A stretch of 24,988 nt of DNA from an uncultured Erythrobacteraceae bacterium (GCA_946482075.1 CAMLQG010000048.1:1-24988); one strand, 5' to 3'; positions 6,817 to 15,336 are shown, counted from the first letter of the stretch. Notes: a model not told the origin generated them from the sequence alone. Made by a program: numbers and translations.

Positions 6817-8696
6817 TCCGCGATCGCCTTGATCGAAGCCGCGCCTACCAGCCCGCCGAACAGCGTGCCGGTGATCTCCCGCAGCCGCGCCCAGAACTCG
6901 CCGCGATTGGCGTCGATCGGCACGTAGATGAGATCGCCCGGCAACGCTTTCTTGCCCAGCACGCCACCACCACCGGCCAGCACCGTGCCGTTCGCGCGCA
7001 CGACGAAGATCTCGCCCTTGTCGCCCAGCTTCTGCACCCCGCCCGCTATGCGCAGGAAATCGCCGATCTTCGCGTTCGGGCGATAGGCGAAGGAAGCCGG
7101 GCTCGGCACGGCGCCGAACACGCCCACCGTCACCGGGCGCGGCGGCACGTAGATCGTGTCGTTGTTCTCCACGATCAGATCGCCCGGCAGCGTGGTGGAA
7201 TCAACCGGCATGTCGAAGATCAGCCGCCCATCGGGCTTGCGTTCCTTCAGCTGGTCCACGATCGACTGAACCAATGCGATGTTGGTCGGCTGGAGGAGTT
7301 CGGCCCGGCGCGCGGACGTGACCGGCTGCGCCGTCAGCTGTAGTTCCGCATCCTTGATCGCGCGGTCATAGCTCACCTGCTGCTGCTGCTTCACGCTCTC
7401 GCGCGTGATGACGCTGGCATAGGGGAAAGCTTCCGCAGTCAGTCCGCCGGCCTGACCCACCACGTCCGACAGGCGCGTGCCCGGTGCGAAGTAATAACGG
7501 CCGGGGCGGGCCACTTCGCCGCTGATCGTCACCAGCACCGATTGCTGCTGCACCGGCCGTGCGATCGCCATGTTGGTCAGCACCCGGATCACGTCGCCGC
7601 GCCGGGCCTTGCGCGTGGCGGCATCGACGGCGGTGATCTGCTGCCAGCCACCGTCGCGATTGCCGAGCGTGTCGAGCAGCATCAGCCGGCTGCTGTCCGC
7701 CACCGTGCTGACCCCGCCGGCGTAGAGGATCGCGTCGTTCAGCGTCTCGTCCGGGCCGACCTCGAAGATCGCCTCGTGATTGACGCTGCCGAAGACGGCG
7801 ACCTGCTCTCCGGCCGGCGTGATATAGATCACGTCGCCGTTCTGGAGCGATATGTCGCCGCTGCGGTCCCCTTTCAGGAGCAGGTCGTACAGGTCGAAAT
7901 CGGAGACGAGCTTGCCGTTGCGACGCAGCTGGATCGACCGGAAGCTGCCGCCGGATGACGGGCCGCCAGCGGCGAGCACGGCGTTTACCAGGGTCGACAG
8001 GCTGTTGACGGTGTAAGAGCCGGGCGCGGTCGCGAAGCCCGTGACATAGACCGTGAGGCCGTGGAGCTTGGCCACTGTCACTTCGAGATTGAACCCGCGA
8101 TACTGCCGCGACACCTCGCGCGCGACCACATCGTGCACTTCGCCATAGCGTACGCCGCCCACCATCACCGCACCCACGCGGGGGATGAAGATACGCCCCT
8201 CATTGTCGACCGTGAGGCGCAGATTGGCCGACTGGACGGAGCCCGACAGGCCGATTGACAACTCGTCGCCCGGATTGATCCGGTAGTCGAGCGGGATCGC
8301 GGTAGTCGCCGGCACGATGAAATCGCGCGAAGCGGGCAGCAGCAATTCCGCCCCGAAGCGGCGCAGCGGCTTGCCGGCGACGATGGACGTGAAGCTTTCG
8401 AACTCGTTGGGCGGCGGCGGGGTCGGTCGATCGGACGGCGCCGTCTTGCGGGGCCCAGCGTCGGCCCCCTTGCCGTCCGGCACGGGCGGGGGAATGTCGA
8501 TCACGGCCGGTTCGAACGGCGCCACTTCGGTCGAAGGCACGGAGATCTGCGTGGATGCGGCGGACCTGCCGGCGCTTGCACTGGCGGCCTGATCGCCTGC
8601 GGCGACGGGCGGGGCAAGCTGGGCGGCGAGCGGTGCGCCCGCCAGCAGAGCAAGCAGGGCGCAACCGGCGAGAAAGGAACGAGTGAGATTTACCAT
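6813..8696 (-). CDS. Wza-like outer-membrane polysaccharide export protein
   Basis: A 627-residue secreted protein. A signal peptide covers about residues 1-25. There is an LAGC sequence at 9-12, but it precedes the hydrophobic core, so I read this as an ordinary signal peptide rather than a lipoprotein one. A Pro/Ala-rich linker (about 26-100) leads into the polysaccharide export domain beginning at LDYRINPGDELSIGLSGS (136-153). At least three or four SLBB-type repeats follow (VYVTGFATAPGSY, VAVFGSVNHEAIFEV, VTISGEVARPGRYYF, VGVFGAVPSPASFAY). Proteins of this OPX family form the outer-membrane channel for capsule or exopolysaccharide. It is much longer than Wza (about 380 residues), with extra SLBB domains. 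The ATG at 8696 overlaps the end of the phosphatase gene by 7 bases. Confidence 0.9.
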   Translation of the reverse strand: MVNLTRSFLAGCALLALLAGAPLAAQLAPPVAAGDQAASASAGRSAASTQISVPSTEVAPFEPAVIDIPPPVPDGKGADAGPRKTAPSDRPTPPPPNEFESFTSIVAGKPLRRFGAELLLPASRDFIVPATTAIPLDYRINPGDELSIGLSGSVQSANLRLTVDNEGRIFIPRVGAVMVGGVRYGEVHDVVAREVSRQYRGFNLEVTVAKLHGLTVYVTGFATAPGSYTVNSLSTLVNAVLAAGGPSSGGSFRSIQLRRNGKLVSDFDLYDLLLKGDRSGDISLQNGDVIYITPAGEQVAVFGSVNHEAIFEVGPDETLNDAILYAGGVSTVADSSRLMLLDTLGNRDGGWQQITAVDAATRKARRGDVIRVLTNMAIARPVQQQSVLVTISGEVARPGRYYFAPGTRLSDVVGQAGGLTAEAFPYASVITRESVKQQQQVSYDRAIKDAELQLTAQPVTSARRAELLQPTNIALVQSIVDQLKERKPDGRLIFDMPVDSTTLPGDLIVENNDTIYVPPRPVTVGVFGAVPSPASFAYRPNAKIGDFLRIAGGVQKLGDKGEIFVVRANGTVLAGGGGVLGKKALPGDLIYVPIDANRGEFWARLREITGTLFGGLVGAASIKAIAE

Positions 8697-9523
8697 CCGA
8701 TACGGTCTTCCATGCGGGCGAGCCCGGTTTCCTGCGAGAGCAGCGCATCTGCCGCGCGGTCCCACAATTCCTCGCTTGCCGCTGAAAGCAGCCCCGCGCC
8801 CTTGCCGCCCACACGATAAGGCGAGCGGTCCCAATGGGTCGCATGGCCGCCGGCTTCCTCGAGGAACAGGACGCCCGCCGCGTGATCCCAAGGGAGGATG
8901 CGCTGGAACAGGGCGATATCGTCCCGGCCGAGCACTAGGCGCGGATAGCTTTCGGCGGCACAGCACGGGATCGGGACGCGGTCGAAATGCCGGTCCGCTT
9001 CCGCGTGGACCCGCTCGCGTCCACCTGCGTCCAGAAACTGCGTGCCCAGCGCTGCAGTGGGCCGCTCGGACCCGCCGGGCCGCGCGCGTACCGGCTTGCC
9101 GTCGCAAGTCGCGCCCTTGCCGCGTTCGGCATGGCACAGCCGCCCCCTCAGCGGATCGAGGATCCAGCCCGCGACCGGCTGGCCATCCTCCACCAGCGCC
9201 ACCATCATGCCGAAAGGCTCGCGCCCCGCGGCGAAATTGGCGGTGCCGTCCAGCGGATCGATCAGCCAGACGAGGCCGTCGCCGACATCGTCAAGGAGGG
9301 CGGGGGCATCGGCCGCGGCTTCTTCCCCCACGATGCGCGCGCCCAGGCCTAGCGCGGCAAGCGCATCGTGGAGGCGTGCTTCGGCTTCGCGATCGGCAAT
9401 CGTCACGATTTCACCCGGGCTCTTCTCGTCGATCTCCTGCGCCGCCAGCTGGCGGAAGCGCGGTGTCACCACGCGTGCAGCGACGCCGCGCATGATCGCA
9501 GCGACTTCATCGCGAAGGGGCAT
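8690..9523 (-). CDS. Inositol-monophosphatase-family phosphatase
   Basis: A 277-residue member of the lithium-sensitive phosphatase family (IMPase, CysQ, FIG-related). The metal-site motifs are all present: GEE (Glu67-Glu68), WLIDPLDGTANF (Asp89 and Asp92) and WDHAAG (Asp213). Family members dephosphorylate inositol phosphate, 3'-phosphoadenosine 5'-phosphate, histidinol phosphate or sugar phosphates; sequence alone does not separate these. Its place as second gene of a glycan operon suggests a sugar-phosphate substrate made by the preceding aldolase or a related step, which is inference. The start ATG at 9523 lies 3 bases after the aldolase stop. Confidence 0.87.
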   Translation of the reverse strand: MPLRDEVAAIMRGVAARVVTPRFRQLAAQEIDEKSPGEIVTIADREAEARLHDALAALGLGARIVGEEAAADAPALLDDVGDGLVWLIDPLDGTANFAAGREPFGMMVALVEDGQPVAGWILDPLRGRLCHAERGKGATCDGKPVRARPGGSERPTAALGTQFLDAGGRERVHAEADRHFDRVPIPCCAAESYPRLVLGRDDIALFQRILPWDHAAGVLFLEEAGGHATHWDRSPYRVGGKGAGLLSAASEELWDRAADALLSQETGLARMEDRIGW

Positions 9524-9526
9524 CGA

Positions 9527-10336
9527 TCAGGCGGCGACGCTCGTGATCTTTTCCCGCATCGCGGCGGCGTTGCGTTCCTGGATCATGCGGATGCGGGTCG
9601 AATCCTCCTGCGCGATCGCGGCATAGTGGTCGCGCTTGTTTTCCAGCCAGGCGAGCTCGAACGCGACCGCATTGGCGATCGCGGCTTCGAAATGACGGCC
9701 TTCCGCGACGGCCCCGTCGAACACGATCTTGCGCGTTTCGAACCGGTCGAGCCGGACCGAGCGGATCTCGCGCAGGGCCGGGGCCGCTTCCAGCGCGACC
9801 GATCCGCCGACGACGAGATCGAGATCATGCCCGGCACAGGCCCGGGCCACTTGCAGCACCGCGTCGGTGATCTGGCGGTCGTTGATCGCCTTGCGGTCGA
9901 GCCCGCGCGAGCAGGTGAAATCGACCCGCCCGAAGACGATGCCGTCCAACTCCGCCTTTGCGAGCGGGATCATCGCGTCGAGATTGGCGAGCGTGTTTTC
10001 GGTTTCCAGGTTGAACAGGAAGTCCGTGCCCTGCCGGTTGCCATAGACCTTGTTCCTGGCGTCCACGAATTTGGAAAGTGCATAAGGCGTCTCCACCATC
10101 GGCGCGATGATGTAGCCGGCACCGTAGAGCTTCGATGCGTGCAGGTCGGATATCGCTTCGCAGCCGCCGATCTTGAGCGCCAGTTGCAGATCGGCGCGGG
10201 CCGTCAGCTCCATCAGGCGGAGCAACTCGTCCGGGCGGGTGCCTTCGGCCTCGAATTCGGCTTTCACCGCGACCACGCCGTAGCGGTCGCGGCCTTTCTT
10301 GAGCATGTCGAGCATCCGGGATTCTGTGGGATTCAT
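9527..10336 (-). CDS. HpcH/HpaI-family aldolase, first gene of glycan operon
   Basis: A 269-residue protein of the HpcH/HpaI aldolase and citrate-lyase beta superfamily. An (alpha/beta)8-barrel pattern is visible: LKIGGCEA (54-61), IIAPMVETPYAL (76-87), FLFNLETENTL (107-117) and VFGRVDFTCSRG (134-145). Glu111 or Glu113 and Asp139 are the likely metal ligands, matching the Glu/Asp pair of HpaI. These enzymes make or break carbon-carbon bonds using pyruvate, glyoxylate or related acids. The ATG at 10336 is favoured because AGGAGAA lies 7 bases upstream (10344-10350); an in-frame ATG at 10477 would add a basic, low-complexity extension overlapping the divergent peptidase gene. A role in building an unusual acidic or branched sugar is an inference from the neighbours. 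Confidence 0.8.
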   Translation of the reverse strand: MNPTESRMLDMLKKGRDRYGVVAVKAEFEAEGTRPDELLRLMELTARADLQLALKIGGCEAISDLHASKLYGAGYIIAPMVETPYALSKFVDARNKVYGNRQGTDFLFNLETENTLANLDAMIPLAKAELDGIVFGRVDFTCSRGLDRKAINDRQITDAVLQVARACAGHDLDLVVGGSVALEAAPALREIRSVRLDRFETRKIVFDGAVAEGRHFEAAIANAVAFELAWLENKRDHYAAIAQEDSTRIRMIQERNAAAMREKITSVAA

Positions 10337-10343
10337 CCGCGCC

Positions 10344-10350
10344 TTCTCCT
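10344..10350 (-). promoter_or_regulatory. Strong ribosome binding site of the glycan operon
   Basis: On the minus strand this reads AGGAGAA, 7 bases before the ATG at 10336. It fixes the start of the aldolase gene and marks the head of the operon. The 98-base divergent region 10337-10434 should hold the operon promoter, but I could not pick convincing -35 and -10 boxes. Confidence 0.65.
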
Positions 10351-10434
10351 GTGCGAAAACTGTCCTGACGCTTGCCGAGACGGATCGGAAGGCGCGGTTC
10401 CGCAAGGATTTCCGCCTCGAGAAAAATTTTGCCC

Positions 10435-11163
10435 ATGCTGTTACGGGATGGGCGGAAGGGCTTCGTCTTTCAGGCAATGCAACCCTGTCCTGCCTTCATA
10501 GCCATAGCGCTTTGCCCCATGCTGCTCGCGCGGGCTGCGGCGGCGCAGGAACTGCCTTCGGGCAGCAGCGCGGCCTTCCGCCAGAAGATGGTGGAAGGGA
10601 TCGCGCCGGCGGCAGCTCCGACCGCGCCGATCGCAGCCCGGCCAGCGAGTGAGGGATCGCTGGCGGGCGGATCGGCGATCGGGCTGCCGCCTCTTTCTTC
10701 GGGTTTTGGCTATCGCCGCCATCCGATCCTGGGCCGCAGCGCGATGCATTCCGGGATCGACATTCCCGGCCGGCTCGGCACGCCGATCCATGCGTCGGCC
10801 GGCGGGGTGGTACGGTTCAGCGGGCGCGCGGGCGGCTATGGCGAGATGATCGAGATCGATCACGGCAATGGCATGAGCACGCGCTATGCGCATCTCTCTC
10901 GCCTGCTCGTGGCTCCGGGCGTGCCCGTGGCCCGCGGCGAAGTGATCGCGCTGATGGGCTCCACCGGACGGTCAACCGGCAGCCATCTCCATTTCGAAGT
11001 GCGGATGAACGGGCGCGCGGCCAACCCGCTGGGCTATCTCCGCACGCCGTTCGCACCCTCGGGCGCCAGCATCCTGTCCTGGGGAATGCAGTGGAATGCC
11101 GATGCGCAGCCCTATCTTTCGCGCTATGCGATGGCGCGCCAGGCGAGGATGCAGGAGAAATGA
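10435..11163 (+). CDS. M23 (LytM-type) metallopeptidase
   Basis: A secreted protein of 242 residues from this start. A basic n-region and hydrophobic core (about 1-38) end in ARAAAAQE, a likely signal-peptidase site. The LytM domain occupies about 90-200. Zinc ligands are His105 and Asp109 in MHSGIDI, and the second His of HLH (184-186); His153 in YAHLS is the catalytic-site histidine. The enzyme is thus probably active and would cut cell-wall peptide cross-links, or activate an amidase. Starts at 10372 and at 10477 are also possible; the latter leaves a signal peptide with no positive charge, so I prefer 10435, though no clear ribosome site supports it. It is divergent from the glycan operon and just upstream of the sigma factor; a functional link to either is not shown. 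Confidence 0.85.
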   Translation: MLLRDGRKGFVFQAMQPCPAFIAIALCPMLLARAAAAQELPSGSSAAFRQKMVEGIAPAAAPTAPIAARPASEGSLAGGSAIGLPPLSSGFGYRRHPILGRSAMHSGIDIPGRLGTPIHASAGGVVRFSGRAGGYGEMIEIDHGNGMSTRYAHLSRLLVAPGVPVARGEVIALMGSTGRSTGSHLHFEVRMNGRAANPLGYLRTPFAPSGASILSWGMQWNADAQPYLSRYAMARQARMQEK

Positions 11164-11279
11164 CGCGCCCGAACCGCGCGGCCAGCGGAACCGACATCAC
11201 CAATATCGAACGGAATTGTCATGCAGGCTCGATCCGCGGGCTTGGCAAGACCGCTCGGGAATGCTTTCCCCACGAGCCC

Positions 11280-11795
11280 ATGAATCAGGAAGATCAAATC
11301 GACGGCCTGCAGCGCGTGCTCCTTAACGAGCGCCCCCGCCTGCTGCGCTTCCTGATCGCGCGCGGAGCGGGCGACGAGGCGGAGGACCTCTTGCAGGACC
11401 TCTGGCAACGGGTGGTGAGCGTGTCCTCCCAGCCGATCGCGGAGCCGGTGTCCTATCTTTTCCGTGCGGCGGAGAATCTCATGCGTGACCGGCGGCGTTC
11501 CGCCGTCAGCCGCGAACGCCGCCAGCACGACTGGTACGAGGCCGGATCGACGCCCGAGGACATGCCCGGCGGGGAGCGCGTGCTGATCGCGCGCCAACGT
11601 CTGCGCGAAGTGGACGAGACGCTCACCACGCTGGGGTCGCGGGTGGAGCATGTCTTTCGCCGCTATCGCCTGGAAGGCATCGGCCAGGCGGCGATCGCGA
11701 CGGAATTGGGGATCAGCCTCAGCTCGGTCGAGAAGGATCTCCAAAAGGCATATCGGGCACTCGGCCAGCTCAGGCAGAAATTCGATGCGGAATAG
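11280..11795 (+). CDS. FecI-type ECF sigma factor
   Basis: A 171-residue ECF sigma factor. Region 2 runs from about 15 to 75 (RPRLLRFLIARGAGDEAEDLLQ, with LFRAAENLMRDRRR as the core-binding and -10 part). Region 4 covers about 105-165, with the helix-turn-helix AAIATELGISLSSVEKDLQKA. Next to it lie a FecR gene and a TonB receptor with a signalling domain, so it should be released by a ligand-occupied receptor and direct transcription of the uptake genes. An in-frame ATG at 11160, overlapping the peptidase stop in an ATGA arrangement, would add 40 residues unlike the family, so I chose 11280. That leaves a 116-base gap after the peptidase in which its own promoter may lie. Confidence 0.87.
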   Translation: MNQEDQIDGLQRVLLNERPRLLRFLIARGAGDEAEDLLQDLWQRVVSVSSQPIAEPVSYLFRAAENLMRDRRRSAVSRERRQHDWYEAGSTPEDMPGGERVLIARQRLREVDETLTTLGSRVEHVFRRYRLEGIGQAAIATELGISLSSVEKDLQKAYRALGQLRQKFDAE

Positions 11796-11828
11796 GACGC
11801 TTCACTCCGTCTTCCGGTGGCTATGGGC

Positions 11829-12803
11829 ATGAACACACGGGGCACACAAATAGACGAGCAGGCATGCTTGTGGGTCATTCGGACCCGGGACGCATCTTTC
11901 GACGATTGGAGCGGCCTGACCGAGTGGCTCGAACAGGACCCCGCACATCTCGCCGCCTATGAAACGGCGCTGGACGATGACGCATGGGCGGGTGAAATCC
12001 TTGCCACCCCGCGCCAGGCGCCGCTGGAGCGGCCATATTCCGATCATCCGAACGTCACGCCGCTGCCGATGCGGCCCCGCCGGCGCTGGCTGCCGGCCGC
12101 TGCGGGCATCGCGGCGGTTGTCACGCTGACGATCGGCGGCTGGTCGATGATGGAGCGTGGGCCGGATGGCCAGATCATCACCATGCCGGGCGAACAGCGC
12201 GCGATCGAACTGGCGGATGGTTCGCGCATCGTCATGAACGGAGCGACCGAGATCATCCTCGACAAGGACAGGCCGCGCCATGTCGAACTGGCGGCAGGCG
12301 AAGCGCTGTTCGACGTCAAGCACGATGAAAGCGATCCTTTCGTCGTGCTCGCCGGCAAGACTCGCCTGCTCGATGTCGGCACGGTGTTCAATGTGGTCCA
12401 CGACAGGCAGCAGCTCGATGTCGCGGTGGCCGAAGGTGCGGTGGTCTATCAGCCCGGCGCCAGGCAGATCAGGCTGGATGCGGGCGATGCGCTCTATCGC
12501 GCGGATGCCGGCACGCAGCCGGTGCTGCGCAAGGAAAGCCCTTCCGTGATCGGCGGCTGGCAGACCGGGCAGCTGCAATATAAGGACACGCCGCTGGATC
12601 AGGTGGCGCGCGATCTGGGACGGAACATGGGCGTCGATGTGCGCTTGAACAACGGGGCGGAAAGAATCAGGTTCACCGGAACGATTTCCGTCGACGGTGC
12701 GCCCGACCAGGTCTTCGCGCGGATCGGTCCGCTGCTCGGCGTGAGCTTCGTGTCCGAAGGCGCAACCTGGAAGATGACGCCCGCTCATGGTTCGCGCCGC
12801 TAG
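11829..12803 (+). CDS. FecR-type anti-sigma factor
   Basis: A 324-residue inner-membrane regulator. The cytoplasmic N-terminal part (about 1-80) has the WSGLTEWLEQDPAHLAAYE pattern of the FecR N-terminal domain (DUF4880), which holds the sigma factor. One membrane helix follows (about 88-105, after RRRW), then the FecR domain with GEQRAIELADGSRIVMN and VGTVFNVVHD. The C-terminal part (about 245-320) looks like an STN-type domain. In the FecIRA system of E. coli such a protein passes the receptor signal to the sigma factor. An ATG at 11823 and a GTG at 11817 are alternatives; 11829 is chosen because GGTGG lies 8 bases upstream. The 3' end overlaps the receptor gene by 17 bases. Confidence 0.88.
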   Translation: MNTRGTQIDEQACLWVIRTRDASFDDWSGLTEWLEQDPAHLAAYETALDDDAWAGEILATPRQAPLERPYSDHPNVTPLPMRPRRRWLPAAAGIAAVVTLTIGGWSMMERGPDGQIITMPGEQRAIELADGSRIVMNGATEIILDKDRPRHVELAAGEALFDVKHDESDPFVVLAGKTRLLDVGTVFNVVHDRQQLDVAVAEGAVVYQPGARQIRLDAGDALYRADAGTQPVLRKESPSVIGGWQTGQLQYKDTPLDQVARDLGRNMGVDVRLNNGAERIRFTGTISVDGAPDQVFARIGPLLGVSFVSEGATWKMTPAHGSRR

Positions 12804-15279
12804 CCTGATTGCCATCGCAGCCGTGCTGGTCGCCACGCCCGCTCATGCCGGGCAAGGCGGGGGAAAAGGCGCGGGCGCGGTCCCCGTCGATGTTTCGGCC
12901 ACGCGGCTGGAAGATGCCGTGCGCGCGCTCGGCCGGCAGAGCGGAGCAAGCATCGGCTTTCGCGATTCCATCATCGGTTCGATCAAGGTCAATCCGGTCA
13001 GGGGCAGGCTCACCACGGCCGAAGCGCTGGTGCGGATGCTTCGTCGGACGCCGCTGCGCGCTCGCCAGGTCGCGCCGGCCACCTTCCTGATCGAGATCGC
13101 CGACCAACCGCCGGTAGCCGTCCGGCCCAAGCCCTCGCGCAGCCCGCCCGTAGTCAGCCTCGCGCCGGCGCCGGACGAGATTCCCGCGCGGGAAATCGTC
13201 GTCACCGGCTCCAAGCGCGACGTGCCGCTGGGCGCTTATCCCGGCGGCGTGCAGATCATCAATGGCGACCAGCTGAGCCCGGCCGACGCGATGCGCGGCA
13301 CGGGCGCGATCGAAGCGCGCCTGGCGAGCGTGGCATCCACCCATCTCGGCACCGGAAGGAACAAGCTGTTCATCCGGGGCATCGCCGATTCCAGCTTCGT
13401 CGGGCCGACCCAGGCCACGGTGGGACAGTATTGGGGCAACAGCCGCATCACCTACAGCGCGCCCGATCCCAGCCTGCGGCTGTACGACGTGGGCAGCATC
13501 GAAGTGCTCGAAGGCCCGCAAGGCACGCTCTACGGCGCGGGCTCGCTCGGCGGGGTGGTGCGCGTGATCCCGCGCGCGCCCAATCTGGAGACAGTCGGCG
13601 GCGCCGCCTGGGGCGGAGTGCAGGCCGTACAGCACGGCGATCCCGGTTTCGACGGCGGCGGCATCATCAACCTGCCGCTGGTGGAAGGTAAGCTCGGCTT
13701 GCGCGCGCTGGCTTTCGGCTCGCTGGAAGGCGGCTACATCAACGATCTCGCTCGCGGCCGCAACGATGTGAACGAAGTCAAGACGATCGGCGGGCGCGCG
13801 GCGCTGCGGTTCGATCCGGGCGACGGCTGGACCGTGGATCTGAGCGGCGTGGGCCAGCGCATCGAAGGCGACGATAGCCAGTATAGCGAGCGCGGCAGCC
13901 CCGGCCTCAGCCGGTCGAGCACGATAGCGCAGCCCTATCGCAACGAATTCTGGCTTGCCGACCTTGTGGTCCGCAAGAACTGGGGGCCGCTCGAACTCAC
14001 CTCGTCGCTCGGTTACACCCGCCAATATGTGTTCGAACGGTTCGAAGGCCCGGCGCTGGCCGATGCGTTCAATCCCGCCAAGATGCCGGAAGCCGATGCG
14101 CCGGTTGCTGCCTATGACCAGCGCAACCACATCAACATGCTGACGGCCGAGGCACGGCTCGCCCGGCGCGGCCGCAACGGGCAGGGCTGGGTGGTGGGCG
14201 TCAGCCTGTTGCGCAATGAGGCGCGCGTCAATCGCGGCATGCAGTTCGCCATCACCGGATCGCCCCTCACCGGCGTGCGCAACCAGGTGGAGGAAGCGAC
14301 CCTCTATGGCGAAGGCACGATCGAACCCATCCCCCGGATCAGCCTGACGCTGGGTGGGCGGCTGACCCATTCCAAGCTGACGGGCGACGCACAGGACGTG
14401 GCGGGATCGCTTGCCTATGCGAGCGATCCCGCCGCGCAGGCGGCGCGCAAGGAAACCCGGCTGCTGCCTTCCGCCGCGATCGCGTGGCGCCCGACGGACC
14501 GGCTCACGCTGTTCGCGCGCTATCAGGAAGGCTTCCGTCCCGGCGGCATCTCGGTGCGGCGCGAATTCGTCCAGCGCTTCAAGGGCGATCGCGTATCCAC
14601 CGTGGAAGGAGGGTTGCGCTATCGCGACGCTTCTTTCGAAGTGGAAGCGACCGGATCGTGGAGCCGCTGGCGCAACATCCAGGCGGATCTGATCGACGGC
14701 TTCGGCTTTCCCGCCACGCTCAATGTCGGCGACGGCCGCGTGTTGTCGGTCGGCATCTCCTCACGCTGGCGGCCGGTCGCAGGGCTCGAACTCGATGCAG
14801 CGCTCTATCTGAACGACAGCGAAGTGACCCAACCTTCCGAACTGTCGCTGGCGATCCAGGCGGAAACGCTCGCCACCCTGCCTCTGGTCGGTGCAGATGG
14901 AGGGGCGGTGGCGGACCGGATCACCAACTTCAGCCGCCTGCCCAATATCGCCGATGTCAGCGGTCGGCTCGGCGTGAGCTATCGCGCGGCGGTGAGCGAT
15001 ACGCTCGACCTCGAGACACGGGGCTATCTGCGCTATATCGGCAAGTCGACGCTCGGCATCGGGCCGATCCTCGGCCAGCTGCAAGGAGACTATCTCGATA
15101 CCGGGTTGGAAGTGCGGCTGGGCACGCCCACGCGCGGCGTCAGCCTGGCGCTGACCAATCTGTTCGATGCACGCGGCAATCGCTTCGCGCTGGGCTCTCC
15201 CTTCCTGGTGCGAGATCGGAACCAGATCACCCCGCTTCAGCCGCGCACGATCCGGCTCGGCTTCGACATGAGTTTCTGA
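12787..15279 (+). CDS. TonB-dependent receptor with STN signalling domain
   Basis: An 830-residue outer-membrane receptor. A signal peptide ends near residue 21 (TPAHA). An STN domain follows at about 32-104 (VPVDVSATRLEDAVRALGRQ), the part that contacts FecR across the periplasm. A Pro-rich linker leads to the plug, which starts near REIVVTGSKRD (135-145) and includes VEVLEGPQGTLYG-like sequence (IEVLEGPQGTLYGAGSLGGV). The remainder is a beta barrel ending in the aromatic residue of FDMSF, as needed for barrel assembly. The ligand is unknown; I do not see the FRAP and NPNL motifs of classical heme receptors. The P450 and heme monooxygenase downstream hint at heme, a terpenoid or another hydrophobic ligand, but this is speculation. 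The start overlaps fecR, consistent with one transcript. Confidence 0.9.
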   Translation: MVRAASLIAIAAVLVATPAHAGQGGGKGAGAVPVDVSATRLEDAVRALGRQSGASIGFRDSIIGSIKVNPVRGRLTTAEALVRMLRRTPLRARQVAPATFLIEIADQPPVAVRPKPSRSPPVVSLAPAPDEIPAREIVVTGSKRDVPLGAYPGGVQIINGDQLSPADAMRGTGAIEARLASVASTHLGTGRNKLFIRGIADSSFVGPTQATVGQYWGNSRITYSAPDPSLRLYDVGSIEVLEGPQGTLYGAGSLGGVVRVIPRAPNLETVGGAAWGGVQAVQHGDPGFDGGGIINLPLVEGKLGLRALAFGSLEGGYINDLARGRNDVNEVKTIGGRAALRFDPGDGWTVDLSGVGQRIEGDDSQYSERGSPGLSRSSTIAQPYRNEFWLADLVVRKNWGPLELTSSLGYTRQYVFERFEGPALADAFNPAKMPEADAPVAAYDQRNHINMLTAEARLARRGRNGQGWVVGVSLLRNEARVNRGMQFAITGSPLTGVRNQVEEATLYGEGTIEPIPRISLTLGGRLTHSKLTGDAQDVAGSLAYASDPAAQAARKETRLLPSAAIAWRPTDRLTLFARYQEGFRPGGISVRREFVQRFKGDRVSTVEGGLRYRDASFEVEATGSWSRWRNIQADLIDGFGFPATLNVGDGRVLSVGISSRWRPVAGLELDAALYLNDSEVTQPSELSLAIQAETLATLPLVGADGGAVADRITNFSRLPNIADVSGRLGVSYRAAVSDTLDLETRGYLRYIGKSTLGIGPILGQLQGDYLDTGLEVRLGTPTRGVSLALTNLFDARGNRFALGSPFLVRDRNQITPLQPRTIRLGFDMSF

Positions 15280-15305
15280 GACGGCTCTACAGCAACTTGA
15301 TTTAG

Positions 15306-15336
15306 GGTACAGTTCGTCAAGCTCAGGGCTTGCTCT
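15306..15336. repeat. Degraded dispersed-repeat remnant with small hairpin
   Basis: The stretch GTTCGTCAAGCTCAGGGCTTG resembles half of the repeat seen intact at 20606-20691 and contains a 5-base-pair hairpin, CAAGC-TCAGG-GCTTG (15318-15332). It sits in the 155-base gap between receptor and P450 and might weaken read-through. There is no T-run after it. Confidence 0.4.

Noticed and set aside
9527..10477. Longer aldolase starting at the ATG at 10477
   Set aside because: The added 47 residues look unlike the family and overlap the divergent peptidase gene; the ATG at 10336 has a strong ribosome site.
11160..11279. N-terminal extension of the sigma factor from the ATG at 11160
   Set aside because: The ATGA overlap with the peptidase stop is tempting, but the added 40 residues have no sigma-factor features.
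12787..15279. Calling the TonB receptor a heme receptor
   Set aside because: The neighbouring IsdG-like gene suggests it, but I did not find the FRAP and NPNL signature motifs, so the ligand is left open.
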